Made by a program: the position numbers and the translations under genes
The notes under the pieces: model-generated
Told to the model about the DNA's origin: nothing
Database searches by the model: none
Seen by the model: the letters and a program-made list of their open reading frames with translations, nothing else
Part shown: piece after piece, positions 1 through 11,454 of the stretch
How positions within the stretch are numbered: position 1 is the stretch's first letter
How the letters are laid out: each line of letters begins with the position of its first letter
Assembly: GCA_028554795.2 (NCBI GenBank)
Contig: CM068842.1
Location: 55,821,360-55,885,359, forward strand
Length of the DNA: 64,000 bases
DNA from: Sinohyriopsis cumingii
Taxonomy: Eukaryota > Mollusca > Bivalvia > Unionida > Unionidae
Direction: 5' to 3'

Positions 1-176
1 CATGCTGTTTTGTCTGTGCATGAATGACATAAATACATAATTTATAACAGATTAACAAAGTTCATCCAAAAATAAAATCAAAGAAACTATTGGTTCAAAC
101 TGCAGAACAAATTCTCAATAAATGTCTTTGGTTACATTGAATATATTCAAGATCCTACAAAATCCTCAATACTTAC
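1..176 (-). other. Partial intron after the last visible exon
   Basis: AT-rich sequence downstream of the gtaagt donor of exon 177-229. I see no repeat or coding signal in it. Confidence 0.7.
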
Positions 177-229
177 TTGTTCATCAACTGTCTCATTCTC
201 CTCTTTCAACTTTGCAACACGAGAGTTGT
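177..229 (-). CDS. CLIP1: CLIP1-like exon 13, last in the window (NSRVAKLKEENETVDEQ)
   Basis: 53 nt: two bases completing aspartate, then NSRVAKLKEENETVDEQ, phase 0 out. Acceptor ttctgttcatag, donor gtaagt. In human CLIP1 the equivalent acidic linker (DTQADEDERAQESQ) runs directly into IDFLNSVIVDLQRKN, so the next exon, outside the window, should begin with a DFLNSVIVDLQ-like sequence and lead to the zinc knuckles. Confidence 0.82.
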
Positions 230-559
230 CTATGAACAGAATAAGTAAAATTATTAATAATGTACCTAACATTATGCTGGTTGTTGCATTACACAATAAA
301 AATGGACTCTATCAATCTTCTTCTGGTGATGATGTATGTTTGAAATATTATAAGACAAAGATTAAAATCAGAGTATTGTTGATACTGAGATGGGAAGTGA
401 AATGTCAAAAGGAGATTCTTAGTTACATGTGATCAGTTACATGACAATTCTCATTGCTGTCAGGGATGCAAGAGACAACAGGTACAAGACACCATGGCAT
501 CCATATCTGATTGCAAGTAAATTTTAAAGACCGTAATACTTGGTTTGGTCATATTCAGT

Positions 560-900
560 TAAGTGATTTTTGACAGAAAGGCATTTAAAGTTTTTTGGCA
601 CTTTTCAACCTGAACAGCCTTCTTGACAAGATGCTTCCCATAAAACTTACTCTGAACTTCTGCAGTTTTGAGAAACTGCACAAAGGATTTGTTAAATATT
701 TTTAAACAGTGGTCGTATTGAAATTTGATCAGTAATATTTTAACAAATTTGAAAGGCCCTCATCATCATCAGATGATTTCCTCAAATTTTTAGTTCTGTT
801 CAGCAATTTTTGAAAAGACATAATTTTAATGATTTGTCTTCTTTCTTTTAGAAACAGTGATTATATATGATTAATTTTTTTACAATCTTTAAAGGTTCTC
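560..900. repeat. S2-family degenerate repeat (diverged)
   Basis: Shares phrases such as gttctgttcag, aaaggcattt and aatttgatcag with the S2 array at 52060-53110. Too diverged to set borders. Confidence 0.4.
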
Positions 901-1539
901 ATGCCTTTTTGTCAAAATCTAGTCAATTTTATTTAGCAGTGTTTGAGAATCAGCCATTTGAAGACTTTTATATTTTTATTAATTAAGACTGTTTTTGATA
1001 ACTAACTGGCAATATTTGGGATGTCACCATGGACATGGGGATGAAAAACATGTCCAATGTGAACTTCTGCATATCATAAGTGGTGAGTGGAGGCAATCTT
1101 TCTGGCCTAGAATACCAGCCATGATGATTTCATACTTGGAATGTTTATATAAACAATCAGACTGTATTATAAGGATCTTATCATTTTTTATTTTGCCTTT
1201 ATCTTAGGTTCATATGTCTTTTAGGGGATGCCTCAACCTACTTGGCACTGTAGAGCCAGGATAATAATGCTTTCTGCCCAATTTCATTAAACCATATACC
1301 TGACAAATTTAGGGAGATAGAGAGAGATGTGATATTATAATGTAGTGCTACTATAGTCATGATTTTTGTGTGACTTTTTTAATGCTAGTCTACTAAGAAA
1401 ATGTGACAGTAGAATATGTTTAATCTAATGAAATCTATGACTGAAAATAGTCAAGAAGCATCCATGACATGAACATGCAATAAAACTTGGATAAACAAAG
1501 TCTTTTTCTATCATGACTATACAACTGTATGCATGGTTT

Positions 1540-2340
1540 TACAATCTAAAACTGTTTCAGAATAAATATAAAAAAATTGAAAATTAAGCAGCTTTTGCAG
1601 AAAATGTATTATAGCTTTTAAATGATACCAAAATATGACTTATTTTAATGAAGATGAAGAAATGCATATGTTGTTGTTGTTGTAGGGTTTAATGCCATTT
1701 TTCAGCACACGATAGGCTATACATGGTGGCCAGCATTAATGGTGGAGGAAGAACCTGGGAAGAACTACTGACCCACGAGAAGTTACTGGCAAGCTTTCTC
1801 ACATCCCCACATTGGATGAATCTGAGACTCAAACTTATGCAGACAGAGGTGAGATGGCAGTGATCCGTAATGGAAAGTGCTTTAGACCACTCGGCCACTC
1901 AGGGCCCCAGAAATGCATATGAGATTGAGACTGAAAAGTGGTTCAAATTATTTCAAAGACTGAATTTTACACAAGGATATGGCCCTTAAAGTTATAATTA
2001 GATTTATAAAAGCTTCAGCACTATGCAGAAAATTTATTTAGCTTATCAATGATTACAAATATGATTTCATGTCAAGGAATATTAGTAAATCCATACAGCA
2101 GAACAATCGGTACACATTTGACATTTGCAACAGAAAAGTGGTTCAAGTTATTTCAAATAAGAATTTTATACTCTCGTTTTGACCTAAGCATGGCCTTAAA
2201 AATTAAATTGGCTTTCTAAAAGCTTGTGAAGTTTACTGAAAATTTATTTTGCTTTCACATGATACCATATAAAACTTGATTAAATGAAAAAATGTTGAAA
2301 AGAAAACATTTGGAAAGAGCGTATACAAATGATATCATTT
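1540..2340. repeat. Degenerate tandem repeat, ~190 bp, about three monomers
   Basis: The phrases gaaaagtggttcaa, gcagaaaat followed by ttatttagct, and aaaagctt recur three times at about 180-210 bp once the SINE at 1671-1908 is removed. AT-rich; no known relation. Confidence 0.55.
1671..1908 (-). mobile_element. SINE-A: tRNA-derived SINE, full copy with 13-bp TSD
   Basis: On the minus strand the head reads as a tRNA-like promoter: A box tggccgagtggtctaaag and a decayed B box (gtttgagtctc). The body is followed by ttaaaccctacaacaac, a short AAC-type tail. The 13-bp target duplication agaaatgcatatg flanks it at 1658-1670 and 1909-1921, perfect on both sides, so target-primed insertion is clear. 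Head and tail match the copies at 20512 and 56786. Confidence 0.88.
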
Positions 2341-3055
2341 TTTAAAACTATAATTAATATGTCCAAGACATATCTTGTGAAAATATCCAACCACATTAAG
2401 ACACACAAAATATGAAGATACATGTTCTTGCTGCCCCAAATTTGCTCTTGTTTAATCACACACTGCTATGTGACATTACCAAGATCTTTTGATATGGTAG
2501 TCATCTGTGGAATTTAAAGGAAACAAATGGGCTATACACTCACTTCAACAGATAGTCACCACTGAAATGGACAATGTTAATGGTAAGCTTGAATCTTTTT
2601 CACACAGCCATCCGTTACTGCAGACTCGGGTCTCAGCTTACCAATCAATTGGGTACCATCAACTTAAAAACTTGAACATATCTAAGTTGTACTTTTATGA
2701 AAAAAGTCACTTCAATTTTATTAAAATCTGAAGGAATATACAGCATATTTTGATTGTAAATACAAGCGAGACAGTGAGATATTTGGAGAGCCATACCGTC
2801 CGTAATCTATACTTGCTGTAAGAACTAAAACAATAAAGCTGTGAATTTTGCCTTGTATATATATTTACTGAATCAATATCTATTTATTTAAGGACATTCT
2901 TTAAAATGTATTCATATTTTCAGAACTGTGTCAAAATCACCCAATACAGACTACATTACATCTAGTTCTGCTGAGCATGGAAAAGTGCTTCCCGAATGTC
3001 AACAGGTCAGATATCTAGGTTAGTTTTTGATGATTTAATGGAGTGCTTCTAAAAT

Positions 3056-3389
3056 AGTTGCTGACAAGACAGTGTAGACAGTGGACACATTTGGGGACAT
3101 GATAATGGTTGCTGACATAAGAAAGGGGACACAGTTGGGGACATGGTAATGGTTGCTGACATAAGAAAGGGGACACAGTTGGGGACATGGTAATGGTTGT
3201 TGACATAAGAAAGGGGACACAGTTGGGGACATGGTAATGGTTGCTGACATAAGAAAGGGGACACAGTTGGGGACATGGTAATGGTTGCTGACATAAGAAA
3301 GGGGACACAGTTGGGGACATGGTAATGGTTGCTGACATAAGAAAGGGGACACAGTTGGGGACATGGTAATGGTTGTTGACATAAGAAAG
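3056..3389. repeat. 44-bp minisatellite, about seven near-identical copies
   Basis: Units of the form ggttgctgacataagaaagg then ggacacagttggggacatgg plus taat repeat every 44 bp, the left-most being diverged. 44 is not a multiple of three yet all minus-strand frames are open, giving spurious repetitive open frames. Confidence 0.95.
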
Positions 3390-4177
3390 CAGGCAGCCAT
3401 GCTCATCTACTAAGCAACAAATGGAAATATTACATTAGCAACCATGGATAACTGTGCATGTAATCCATTTATTGTGGATACATATCAAAGTACATAAAAG
3501 AGCTTTCTTATTCAAGAAAAAAAGGATAGAAGCATACTTAATACAAATAATATATTTGATGGACTTATTCTGAAGTAACTATGATATAACCCTAACAAAA
3601 GTAGGCATTTGTGATCCTCATAGTTACTTTGCTATACGTTGGTTACTTAGACTATCACATCAAAATACACTGAAGAGACAACAGAAAATAGATTTACACA
3701 GCAGAACAATTTTAACAGCCAAGCCACAAAGAGCATTAGTGGGTACCCTGCATTTTTTTATACTCCTGTTTCAATGAGCAATTAACTGGTTCTACTTTTG
3801 CATATTAATGTATGTCTACTGATATTAACCAAAGGTAAAAAAAAGTTGGTCCTAATACTCTACGTTATGAATCTAATCAAATAAATATGCCAATAGCTTC
3901 TTATCTATCTGTTCATAGTGTGAGAAATGTTGCTTGAATTTGACCCTAACCACCGATTGACCCCTAGCAAAATAAACCTTCTAAACACATCAGTGTATAA
4001 CAAGTGTTCTACAGAAGCAAAGTTTTCAAATGTATCCTTGAGCTGAATTATTACCTTTTGTATTTGACTTGTAATTTAACAATCATTGACATTGCAGCTG
4101 CTGACACCACCACGACAGTTAAACCTATGTTTCACTATGCTAACACTGGCAAGAAAATAACCCTGAATGGTACATAC

Positions 4178-4337
4178 CTGTGGAATTGTTGATTATGTTG
4201 CCATTTGTTTCAAACTCGGCAAGTTTTCGCTCTAAATTTTTTACTCGAGTAGTCAACTCTTCCTTTTCTTTTTCCAGTTTTTTATTGAGGGACATGTACC
4301 CGGATAGCACAGATTTCTCATTCTCTAAAGTTGAAAC
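4178..4337 (-). CDS. CLIP1: CLIP1-like exon 12 of the window (VSTLENEKSVLSG...)
   Basis: 160 nt, 53 codons plus one base. Acceptor ttttttaattttag, donor gtatgt. VSTLENEKSVLSGYMSLNKK leads into [20 protein letters not shown] and then NGNIINNST. The human counterpart is [20 protein letters not shown] followed by a serine-rich linker (QLSSSSGN), so the Asn/Ser-rich end here is the conserved exit from the coiled coil. Confidence 0.88.
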
Positions 4338-4587
4338 CTAAAATTAAAAAATAACACCTTATTAGATATAAACTTGACAGCTGAAGTTGGTACATGCATC
4401 TGTAAACAGGAAATGTGGTCATGGAACATGAATACCTACCTCGATGTAGTGTCTGAAAAGACCTGAAAGTAAAACTTAACTAAGGTGTGACAGATGGGCA
4501 TGGATGACACAATGTTCCACCTCCATTGTCATTATGGCTAAAAGAATCTCAAACTTGCTATGTTACCAACTAAGCTCTATCAGTTTT

Positions 4588-4671
4588 AGTCATAAAACTG
4601 CTACAGGGTACAGGCACTATGTACCATTTAGTCATAAAACTGCTACAGGGTACAGGCACTATGTACCATTT
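4588..4671. repeat. Tandem duplication, 42 bp x 2
   Basis: Two identical copies starting agtcataaaactgctacagg at 4588 and 4630. Recent duplication. Confidence 0.95.
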
Positions 4672-5015
4672 TTAAAAATTCATTTGTAAGAAAACAACTC
4701 ATATTGGTCACACTGGTAAAATAATTTTTGCATTTGGGCATGGACAGCCTTGCACTTTTTGCCCAAGACTACGTCAGATCAACATTAGCCAAACCAATTA
4801 TGGCAATTACAAAACAACCTGTTATCTATTTAGGAATGTTTCTAATGTGCAACTATTCAAGTGCAGTTTATAGTAAGTTTAATAAATAGATATACATAAT
4901 CTTTTTTATTGATTGACCTGGAGCTGAGTAATATGTGAAACAAAAGTGATTCAAAAGGTAAAGATGGTCAGTGATAAAACAAGCTCCATTGCACAGCAAT
5001 CTACAATAACAATAT

Positions 5016-5307
5016 AAGTCATGCACCTACCAACATTTCTGTAACTGGATCCTGTTGGTAGGTACATGACTTAACAGATTAAAATGCAAAGAACAGGATC
5101 CAGTTACAGAAATGTTGGTAGGTATATGACTTAACAGATTAAAATGCAAAGAACAGGATCCAGTTACAGAAATGTTGGTAGGTATATGACTTAACAGATT
5201 AAAATGCAAAGAACAGGATCCAGTTACAGAAATGTTGGTTGGTACTTAACAGATTAAAATGCAAAGCGTAGGATCCAGTTACAGAAATGTTGGTAGGTGC
5301 ATGACTT
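5016..5307. repeat. 60-bp tandem array bounded by a perfect 38-bp inverted repeat (fold-back structure)
   Basis: Direct units of 60 bp (aacaggatccagttacagaa onward, with one ~55-bp unit) run from about 5054 to 5307. The left end, 5016-5053, is the exact reverse complement of 5270-5307. The array thus starts with one inverted unit and can fold into a long stem. Confidence 0.92.
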
Positions 5308-5865
5308 ATCAGATTAAAATGCAAAGATTTTGTTCTGAAACAGTCATGTATTTTCTTTCTTCTCTCTTTGATTCCATTGCAGATTCAACAAATATGGTGG
5401 TAGTTATAGTACCTAATTAGAACAAAAAGTGATGGTAACTACATTAATATGTTCAAGATCAGATTGACTGATTGGATCACTTGCATGAAGACAGATTTAG
5501 CAAAGTGTAACAATTTTGTTTATGGATACTCAAATGGCTATGGAATGGAATGACGTACTGGGATGTTCCTGAGAATTTTCCAGTGTCAGTAACTGTATTA
5601 TTTCTCAATAAACTAAACTAAAACTATTTAAATTTTGCAAAAGTGGTGAATGCGCTGCTTTGAAAATATTTCACTATTAAATTGACAATGCATGATGAGC
5701 AGTCATAAATTATTTCATCTGATTTGTCAACAGAACTACGCTATTATCTCATGAAAAGGTTTTAACTGCCCAATATAACTGAGATATAATGAGAAATACT
5801 ATATTTTAAACTGATGAGTTATAAATATCATTTAAATCTAAGACAAAGCTTAATCAGTCACATGG

Positions 5866-6045
5866 TCTGAATCAGCTTGAACAAAAATGGTCCAAATATG
5901 CTTGCCCAAATCATCAATGGTCAGAATCTGCTTGAATAAAAATGGTCCAAATATGCTTGCCAAGTCATCAATGGTTAGAATCAGCTTGAACAAAAATGGT
6001 CCAAATATGTTTGCCCAAATCATCAATGGTCAGAATCAGACTCCA
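5866..6045. repeat. 55-bp minisatellite, about 3.3 copies
   Basis: Units containing cttgaacaaaaatggtccaa and catcaatggtcagaatc recur at 55 then 54 bp. Confidence 0.9.
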
Positions 6046-6271
6046 GACAGTACAGCATTCAGTTGTGCCCAAGTTTGGGGTTTTCCTGTCAATTTATTTA
6101 CAATGCAAGTGATGTCTATCAGTAAACCATATGCTTTTGTTTATCATATGACTATTTTGTAACTTAGATTAAAAAAAACATGTAAGATCCTTTGATAAAC
6201 ATGTAATGACATTAATAACGATATCATCAAGGAATGTCAGGCAAAGCTATCTGATTTCATTTCAAAGTTAC

Positions 6272-6389
6272 CTGCGACTGCAGCAAGTCCAATTTCTTTG
6301 TCTTCTCCTCCAACAGGCTACTAGAGTTATCTACCTTTTCTTCCAACACAGCCTTATCCCATTCTAGAGATTCCACTTCCCCTTTGTGT
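6272..6389 (-). CDS. CLIP1: CLIP1-like exon 11 of the window (HKGEVESLEWDKA...)
   Basis: 118 nt: one base completing arginine and 39 codons, phase 0 out. Acceptor cttcaaacag, donor gtaact. HKGEVESLEWDKAVLEEKVD is followed by NSSSLLEEKTKKLDLLQSQ; human CLIP1 has SALLTEKDAELEKLRNEV at the corresponding place. It contains the only tryptophan of the visible protein. Confidence 0.85.
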
Positions 6390-6974
6390 CTGTTTGAAGT
6401 GAAAATTGAAATCATTGTAATTTTTATGCCAACAAATTAAAATGAGCTTTAGGACTAATGTTCTTTTTTTCCCTCACAACAATTTAGGTGAGCAACTGAA
6501 CAGGCATTTATAGCTACTATTTCCAATACATATCAAAGTAAACCAAACTGTTTATGCAAATTTACCATATTAAGAATATTTGTGTGAATTAGTGTGTCAT
6601 TATTACAAATAAAAAATAACCAAAAAAAGCAAATATACTGAAACAACTGTGGCTGAAATAAAATGAAAAAAGTATCAGGTAGTTTTACCTGAGAAGCATA
6701 TTAGATTAAGATTCATGTCACTACTTACCAAAATGATTTTTTCAATATTTTAATGACAGATGCACTTTCAGACTGACAGAAAGTCAGACAAAAAATACAA
6801 AATGTAACAATGTGTTTCCTTCATCTTAGGATGTGAGTATACATTTGACTTCATTGATTTTGATAATGCCTAAATAATTTTTTTTAAATTTTGAGTATGG
6901 AACTTGAAGTTAGAAAATACCAGAATTACATGTGATTATCTGAAGTGCATCCTTGTCATTAAAATTTGGCATGC

Positions 6975-6975
<1 letters not shown>

Positions 6976-7007
<32 letters not shown>

Positions 7008-7311
7008 GGATTTTTAACATAGCTTTTTTTAAAAATCAGTTATATTGCGATAATGTCTGCAGTGTAACATTTTATAGTGATGTCTAGCACTGGGGCATCA
7101 TGCTGCAGACATGCAGCATTGTGTGCCACCCAGTCACATTATCCTGACACCAGGCTGACCAGTCCTAACACTAACCTCTAAATGCATAGAACCACATGAG
7201 GCAACTCCTAGTACCATTGTTAAAAGTCTCTGGTATGACTCGGCTGAGGTTTGAACCAGTGACCTCCCTCATCCAAGGCAGATGCTCCAACCACTAGGCC
7301 ACCAGAGCAGT
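6976..7311 (-). mobile_element. SINE-B: tRNA-derived SINE ending in a (CA)n tail
   Basis: On the minus strand the head (about 7311-7240) has A box tggcctagtgg and B box ggttcaaacc of a tRNA-like polymerase III promoter. A body of about 230 bp follows, and the tail runs into a (TG)n tract on the plus strand (6976-7004). The body matches the copy at 30478-30782 almost throughout, including tcacattatcctgacacca and tggtatgactcgg. Confidence 0.85.
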
Positions 7312-7691
7312 CAGCATGCTCGTAGAGAAACCAAAGTGAAGAGCATTCTTAATTTCAAATGAAGATATGGATTATGATTTCAGACCTTTAACTGAACTAA
7401 AGGTTCAATCTCAAGAATTTTTTAAGAATATGGAATCTGGACTACTTTCTCATCGTCAGTATTAAAAACTACGTTTGTGCCACTGCTTTATTTGTAACAT
7501 CAATCCCTGTATATCTAGCAGATTTTTCATATGTAGATATATAGATAACTAGAGAGAGAGAGAAATAAACACATATAAGCTTGAAACCAAGCAGTATGTA
7601 CCAATTCTTTTCTCTGATATTCCTTCCACCCATCATCTAGTTTTAGAATGAGTAAATCAAAACTTTAATACCACTGTGAAAGTTTAAATCG

Positions 7692-7765
7692 ACACATATG
7701 TACTTGCTGACAAGTCAGGTCAAACTGCAAACAAGACAGACTCTGATTTTACTCCACATAATAAA
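7692..7765. mobile_element. Twin-hairpin MITE, left-end fragment
   Basis: acatatgtacttgctgacaa followed by a sequence close to aaactgcaaacaagacaga matches the terminal part of the complete copies. The rest is missing or too diverged. Confidence 0.5.
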
Positions 7766-9457
7766 CAGGAAGATCACATTTCATTATATTTGCTCTAATG
7801 ATTATTAACAGCACAGCTGGTGCATTATGTGATGCAGATTTGGGCTGATGCATCAAAAGTGCAATAAGTTGTATAAGTGACACAAACATGGACAAATGCA
7901 TCATGTGCCATTTCCACATTTTATATGAAAACTATTAGATAATCCTGTCAGGTTCTAATGAATCTTATGACTGGAGCCAAGGTTTCTGTAATGCTGCACC
8001 TGAACTACCATCTAATGAAGTCTGATAGTCCAATAGCTTGCATATGATATCAAGAATTGTTAAATTATATTTCTTCACAACATACCTCAAAAAATACTGC
8101 ACAATGGAAAAATAATTTGTAACAGCTTACAACATAAAAAAGGAGTGTCCTGAAACTTACTGTGGCACACTCATGTGTTATCTCGGCCTTTTTTGAGACA
8201 ACTAAATTTAAACTGGGCTGCCAGGTTCTTTTCCTGGTAGCCACTTGGGCTAACATTAAACTGTGAAATAAGTTCAATCCTGCAAACAGCAAAACATACA
8301 TATAAACTGCCACAAGTACAGTGTTTTACTGCAAGTGTCATGTCACAATGTGGTATTGAATATACAAAATCAATACAAATCAGACTTAATTTTTTTTCAT
8401 TTTAATACTTGTTCCAGAAGAATTCACTGTCATTATATAACAATTTACCTACAATTAACCTTGAAGAAAAAAGACTGACAAATGTTTATGAAAAATGAAA
8501 GTATACCTAATACTGTACAAACTGTGGCCTATTATGCAAAGGAATAAGGTCCAAGCATTGTCTGATATTACCCATCTTTCTGAAATCCACGTAACAGACA
8601 AGCTGTTGATCATAGCCTGTATATCATGCCCATCCCCAAGATTCAATCACGAAATGATTTATTTAGTTAGGAAAAACCTACATTATAAAAGATATACACA
8701 AGTATGAAGATATATTTCAAATCTTTAGAGACAAGGATAAAATGGTATAGAAGTAGCAAAGTGGTTAATTAAGGGCAATGACTGATGCAAAGAAGGTGTG
8801 ATTAACAAAAAATGTAATGTCTGCCACATAGGTAATATGGAGTGAAAGATTCAAGAATGAAGATAACTCTTTCAAATTTTTTTTTTTTTCTGACTTTTTA
8901 GGAACATAGTCCTAGCTGAAGTCTATTGGCATCATTTGTACAAATCATGAAATTTTGATACAAGATGTCATCAAAATAATATGATTTTGAGAAGATGAAA
9001 ACAGAAAATGTTAACAGATCATAAATAATGCATGACAAATGCAGGGACATACCAAAAGTACACTTAACCTTATAAGCTGATGAGCTAAAAAAACCTTCCA
9101 ACACATTGCATGTAAACTATACACGATTTTCTACTGGTCCTCATAGATTTGTACACATTGTAATAAGGCAAGAGATACAGGCATTCATATTTAACAAATA
9201 ATACATTTAAATACACCATAAGGCTCATCCTAGCAATATGTCAGAAGTACTGATGGCACTGCTGAATGTACATGTTTGACAGTCTACTGTGATACTGCTA
9301 GCAATGCACAAAATTTACAATTCAGTGTATTTATTTTTTCAAGTATGATTGATTGACTGGATAATTTCTCATTATAATGTTAATATTTTATGTAAATTAC
9401 ACAAAATATTAATTCAGAAGCTAATTATCAATCTTAATAAGGATTATCACAGCAATG

Positions 9458-9716
9458 TCCATTTCACTGAGGACTTCTCAGAGATGGGGTTTAAAATGTC
9501 CATTTCATCCAGGACTTCGTAGAGATGGGGCGTATAATGTCCATTTCATCCAGGATTTCTCAGACAGAGATGGGACTTATCATGTTCATTTCATTCAGGA
9601 CTTCTCAGAGACGGGGCTTTTCATTCAGGACTTTTCAGATAGAGATGGTGTTTTTAATGTCCATTTCTTTCAGGACTTCTCTGATACAGATGGGGCTTAT
9701 TTACAAAAGTCCCTGA
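9458..9716. repeat. ~41-45 bp minisatellite, about six diverged copies
   Basis: Units of tgtccatttcatccaggact followed by tctcagagatgggg recur with small insertions and one shortened unit. Plus-strand frames stay open across it but encode only the repeat. Confidence 0.85.
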
Positions 9717-9837
9717 ACTGACAGCAAATTTTATTACATAATATCACATCACAAGTTTGATGTTTCATGCTTCATCATGATCATGGAGGTTATTTAATAT
9801 TTTTACCATTACAACATTATATTCAATAGCTAACATA

Positions 9838-9990
9838 GAATAATTCACACAAATACTTGACTGTAACATTCACACAAATAATTGTAACGTTCACACAAAT
9901 ACTTGACTGTAACATTCACACAAATACTTGACTGTAACATTCACACAAATAATTGTAACATTCACACAAATACTTGACTGTAACATAGTT
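9838..9990. repeat. 25-bp minisatellite with 21-bp variants
   Basis: Units of cacacaaatacttgactgta plus acatt alternate with shorter units lacking part of cttgact. About six copies. Confidence 0.9.
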
Positions 9991-9994
9991 GGAT

Positions 9995-10208
9995 GCACTG
10001 TATACATTCACTTACAAATCAGAAGCAAACTGCACAAACTCAGATTTGCCATCACATAATGCGCTGGCAGATCTGGGTTTTTGCAGTTTGTTAGGAGTAA
10101 TCAAGAGAAAAACAACAATGATCATGATCTGTCAATGTATTATGTTACAGTAGGTCAAGGTCTATGTTATTTGCAGTTGGACCACTTGTAAGTGAGTATA
10201 TACAGTAC
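9995..10208. mobile_element. Twin-hairpin MITE, copy a (complete, 214 bp)
   Basis: Ends are inverted repeats (gcactgtatacattcact and the complement of agtgagtatatacagtac). Inside is a clear palindrome, aaactgcacaaactcagatt against a complementary ggcagatctgggtttttgca; the second hairpin seen in other copies is partly lost. Confidence 0.8.
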
Positions 10209-10360
10209 TATCTTGATTATGAATCCTAAGTATATGCACAAACAAATATTTCTCACAAAGTATAAACCAGAACAGAATAAAACATTTTAACAACAATTAT
10301 ATCCAGAATTTGGGAAAATGTGTTCACTGGCATACACATTGTAGTTCCTTGAACTTTGTT

Positions 10361-10566
10361 ACCATCTATACTTGCATACAAGCAGAATCAATTGCAAACA
10401 ACAGAGACACATAATGCACCAGCAGATTACAGTTTACATTGTTTGTTATACTGATTACTGCAAGAAAACTGCACAGATCCAGATCTGCCATCACATTATG
10501 CGATGGCAGATCTTGGTCTGTGCAGTTTGCAGTTGGACATGACTTCTAAGTGAGTATATACAATAC
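10361..10566. mobile_element. Twin-hairpin MITE, copy b (about 206 bp)
   Basis: Left end accatctatacttgcataca and right end agtgagtatata are the same terminal repeat. The caaacaac hairpin comes first and the ctgcacagatccagatctgc hairpin second, the reverse of copy f, so the element is in the opposite orientation. Confidence 0.75.
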
Positions 10567-11089
10567 CCTTGAACACTTTACGTTATATGCAGACATGTAT
10601 AATCTTTCATCTAACAAAAAGACATACTAATCACGCAGAGTATTTACAAATTAATAATGGTACAATACAACAAGCACAGACTGATAAATCATATAAAATC
10701 TAAATAAAACAAAAAATAATACAGCTATCATGCACAATGATGTATAACAAGGCATAATGAAATATTCTTACCCAACTGAGAGATTACTGGTTAAACGCAC
10801 ATGTCAATATTGGAAAGAAAAACAGAAAAATGTATCAATATTTAAACACTGCTTCTGATTACATATTTGTTTTGAACATTTAGTGACACAAATTCTTTCC
10901 TTATTACTCTATACAAATCTGGGTTATACATTCCAAATCTCCATTTACTGTTTTTGGCAAAATTTGAGATATGTGAAAAACTGAGAAACAAGAGTCGTTG
11001 GCTGCTTTCTGTAGAGATTTCTTCTAATGCTGTTGATTGCATAATGGTATGAAAACAAATATCTCAAGGTTTCTTTTGTTTATAAACAT

Positions 11090-11420
11090 TCGTCTATATT
11101 TGACAGCACATCAACATCATTTATCAAAAATTGAAATGCCTCTATTTCCAGATGCTTTCTGTCTGAGTTGGTCAATATTTTGTTTAAGTATTTTTTTCTT
11201 CTTCACATAAGTTTGTGCAAATGTTCTACTTTTAGTAATGGTGGCTATTTTTGATGGTAAATCATTATCATTTCTATAAATATTGAAAGTCTTTAAGCAA
11301 AGAAGCTTTCTGTAAAATTTATTCAAATTCTGTCAAGTACCTTGTATGCAAAATATTTCAACACTGTTTATTTTTTAGTAGTAGCCACCATATTTGATAG
11401 CATCATTTGTACAAACGACC
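11090..11420. repeat. S2-family degenerate tandem repeat
   Basis: About two and a half monomers with tttagtaatggtggctat, catcatttgtacaaa and gctttctgt, matching the S2 array at 52060-53110. It abuts the large S1 element. Confidence 0.6.
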
Positions 11421-11454
11421 AACTTGCTGGCCATAGTGGTTGCTGAAGTGCTCT

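Larger units (their letters stand above)
230..4177 (-). other. Intron, 3.9 kb
   Basis: Holds an S2-like degenerate repeat (about 560-900), a degenerate ~190-bp tandem repeat (1540-2340) split by a SINE, and a 44-bp array (3056-3389). The stretches 900-1540, 2340-3050 and 3390-4177 show nothing I recognise. Confidence 0.75.
4338..6271 (-). other. Intron, 1.9 kb
   Basis: Holds a 42-bp duplication, a 60-bp array enclosed by inverted repeats, and a 55-bp array. 5310-5860 is plain AT-rich sequence. Confidence 0.75.

Noticed and set aside
7240-7311. Possible tRNA gene (A and B box)
   Set aside because: It is the head of a SINE: no cloverleaf with proper acceptor stem is evident, and the body and CA tail follow.
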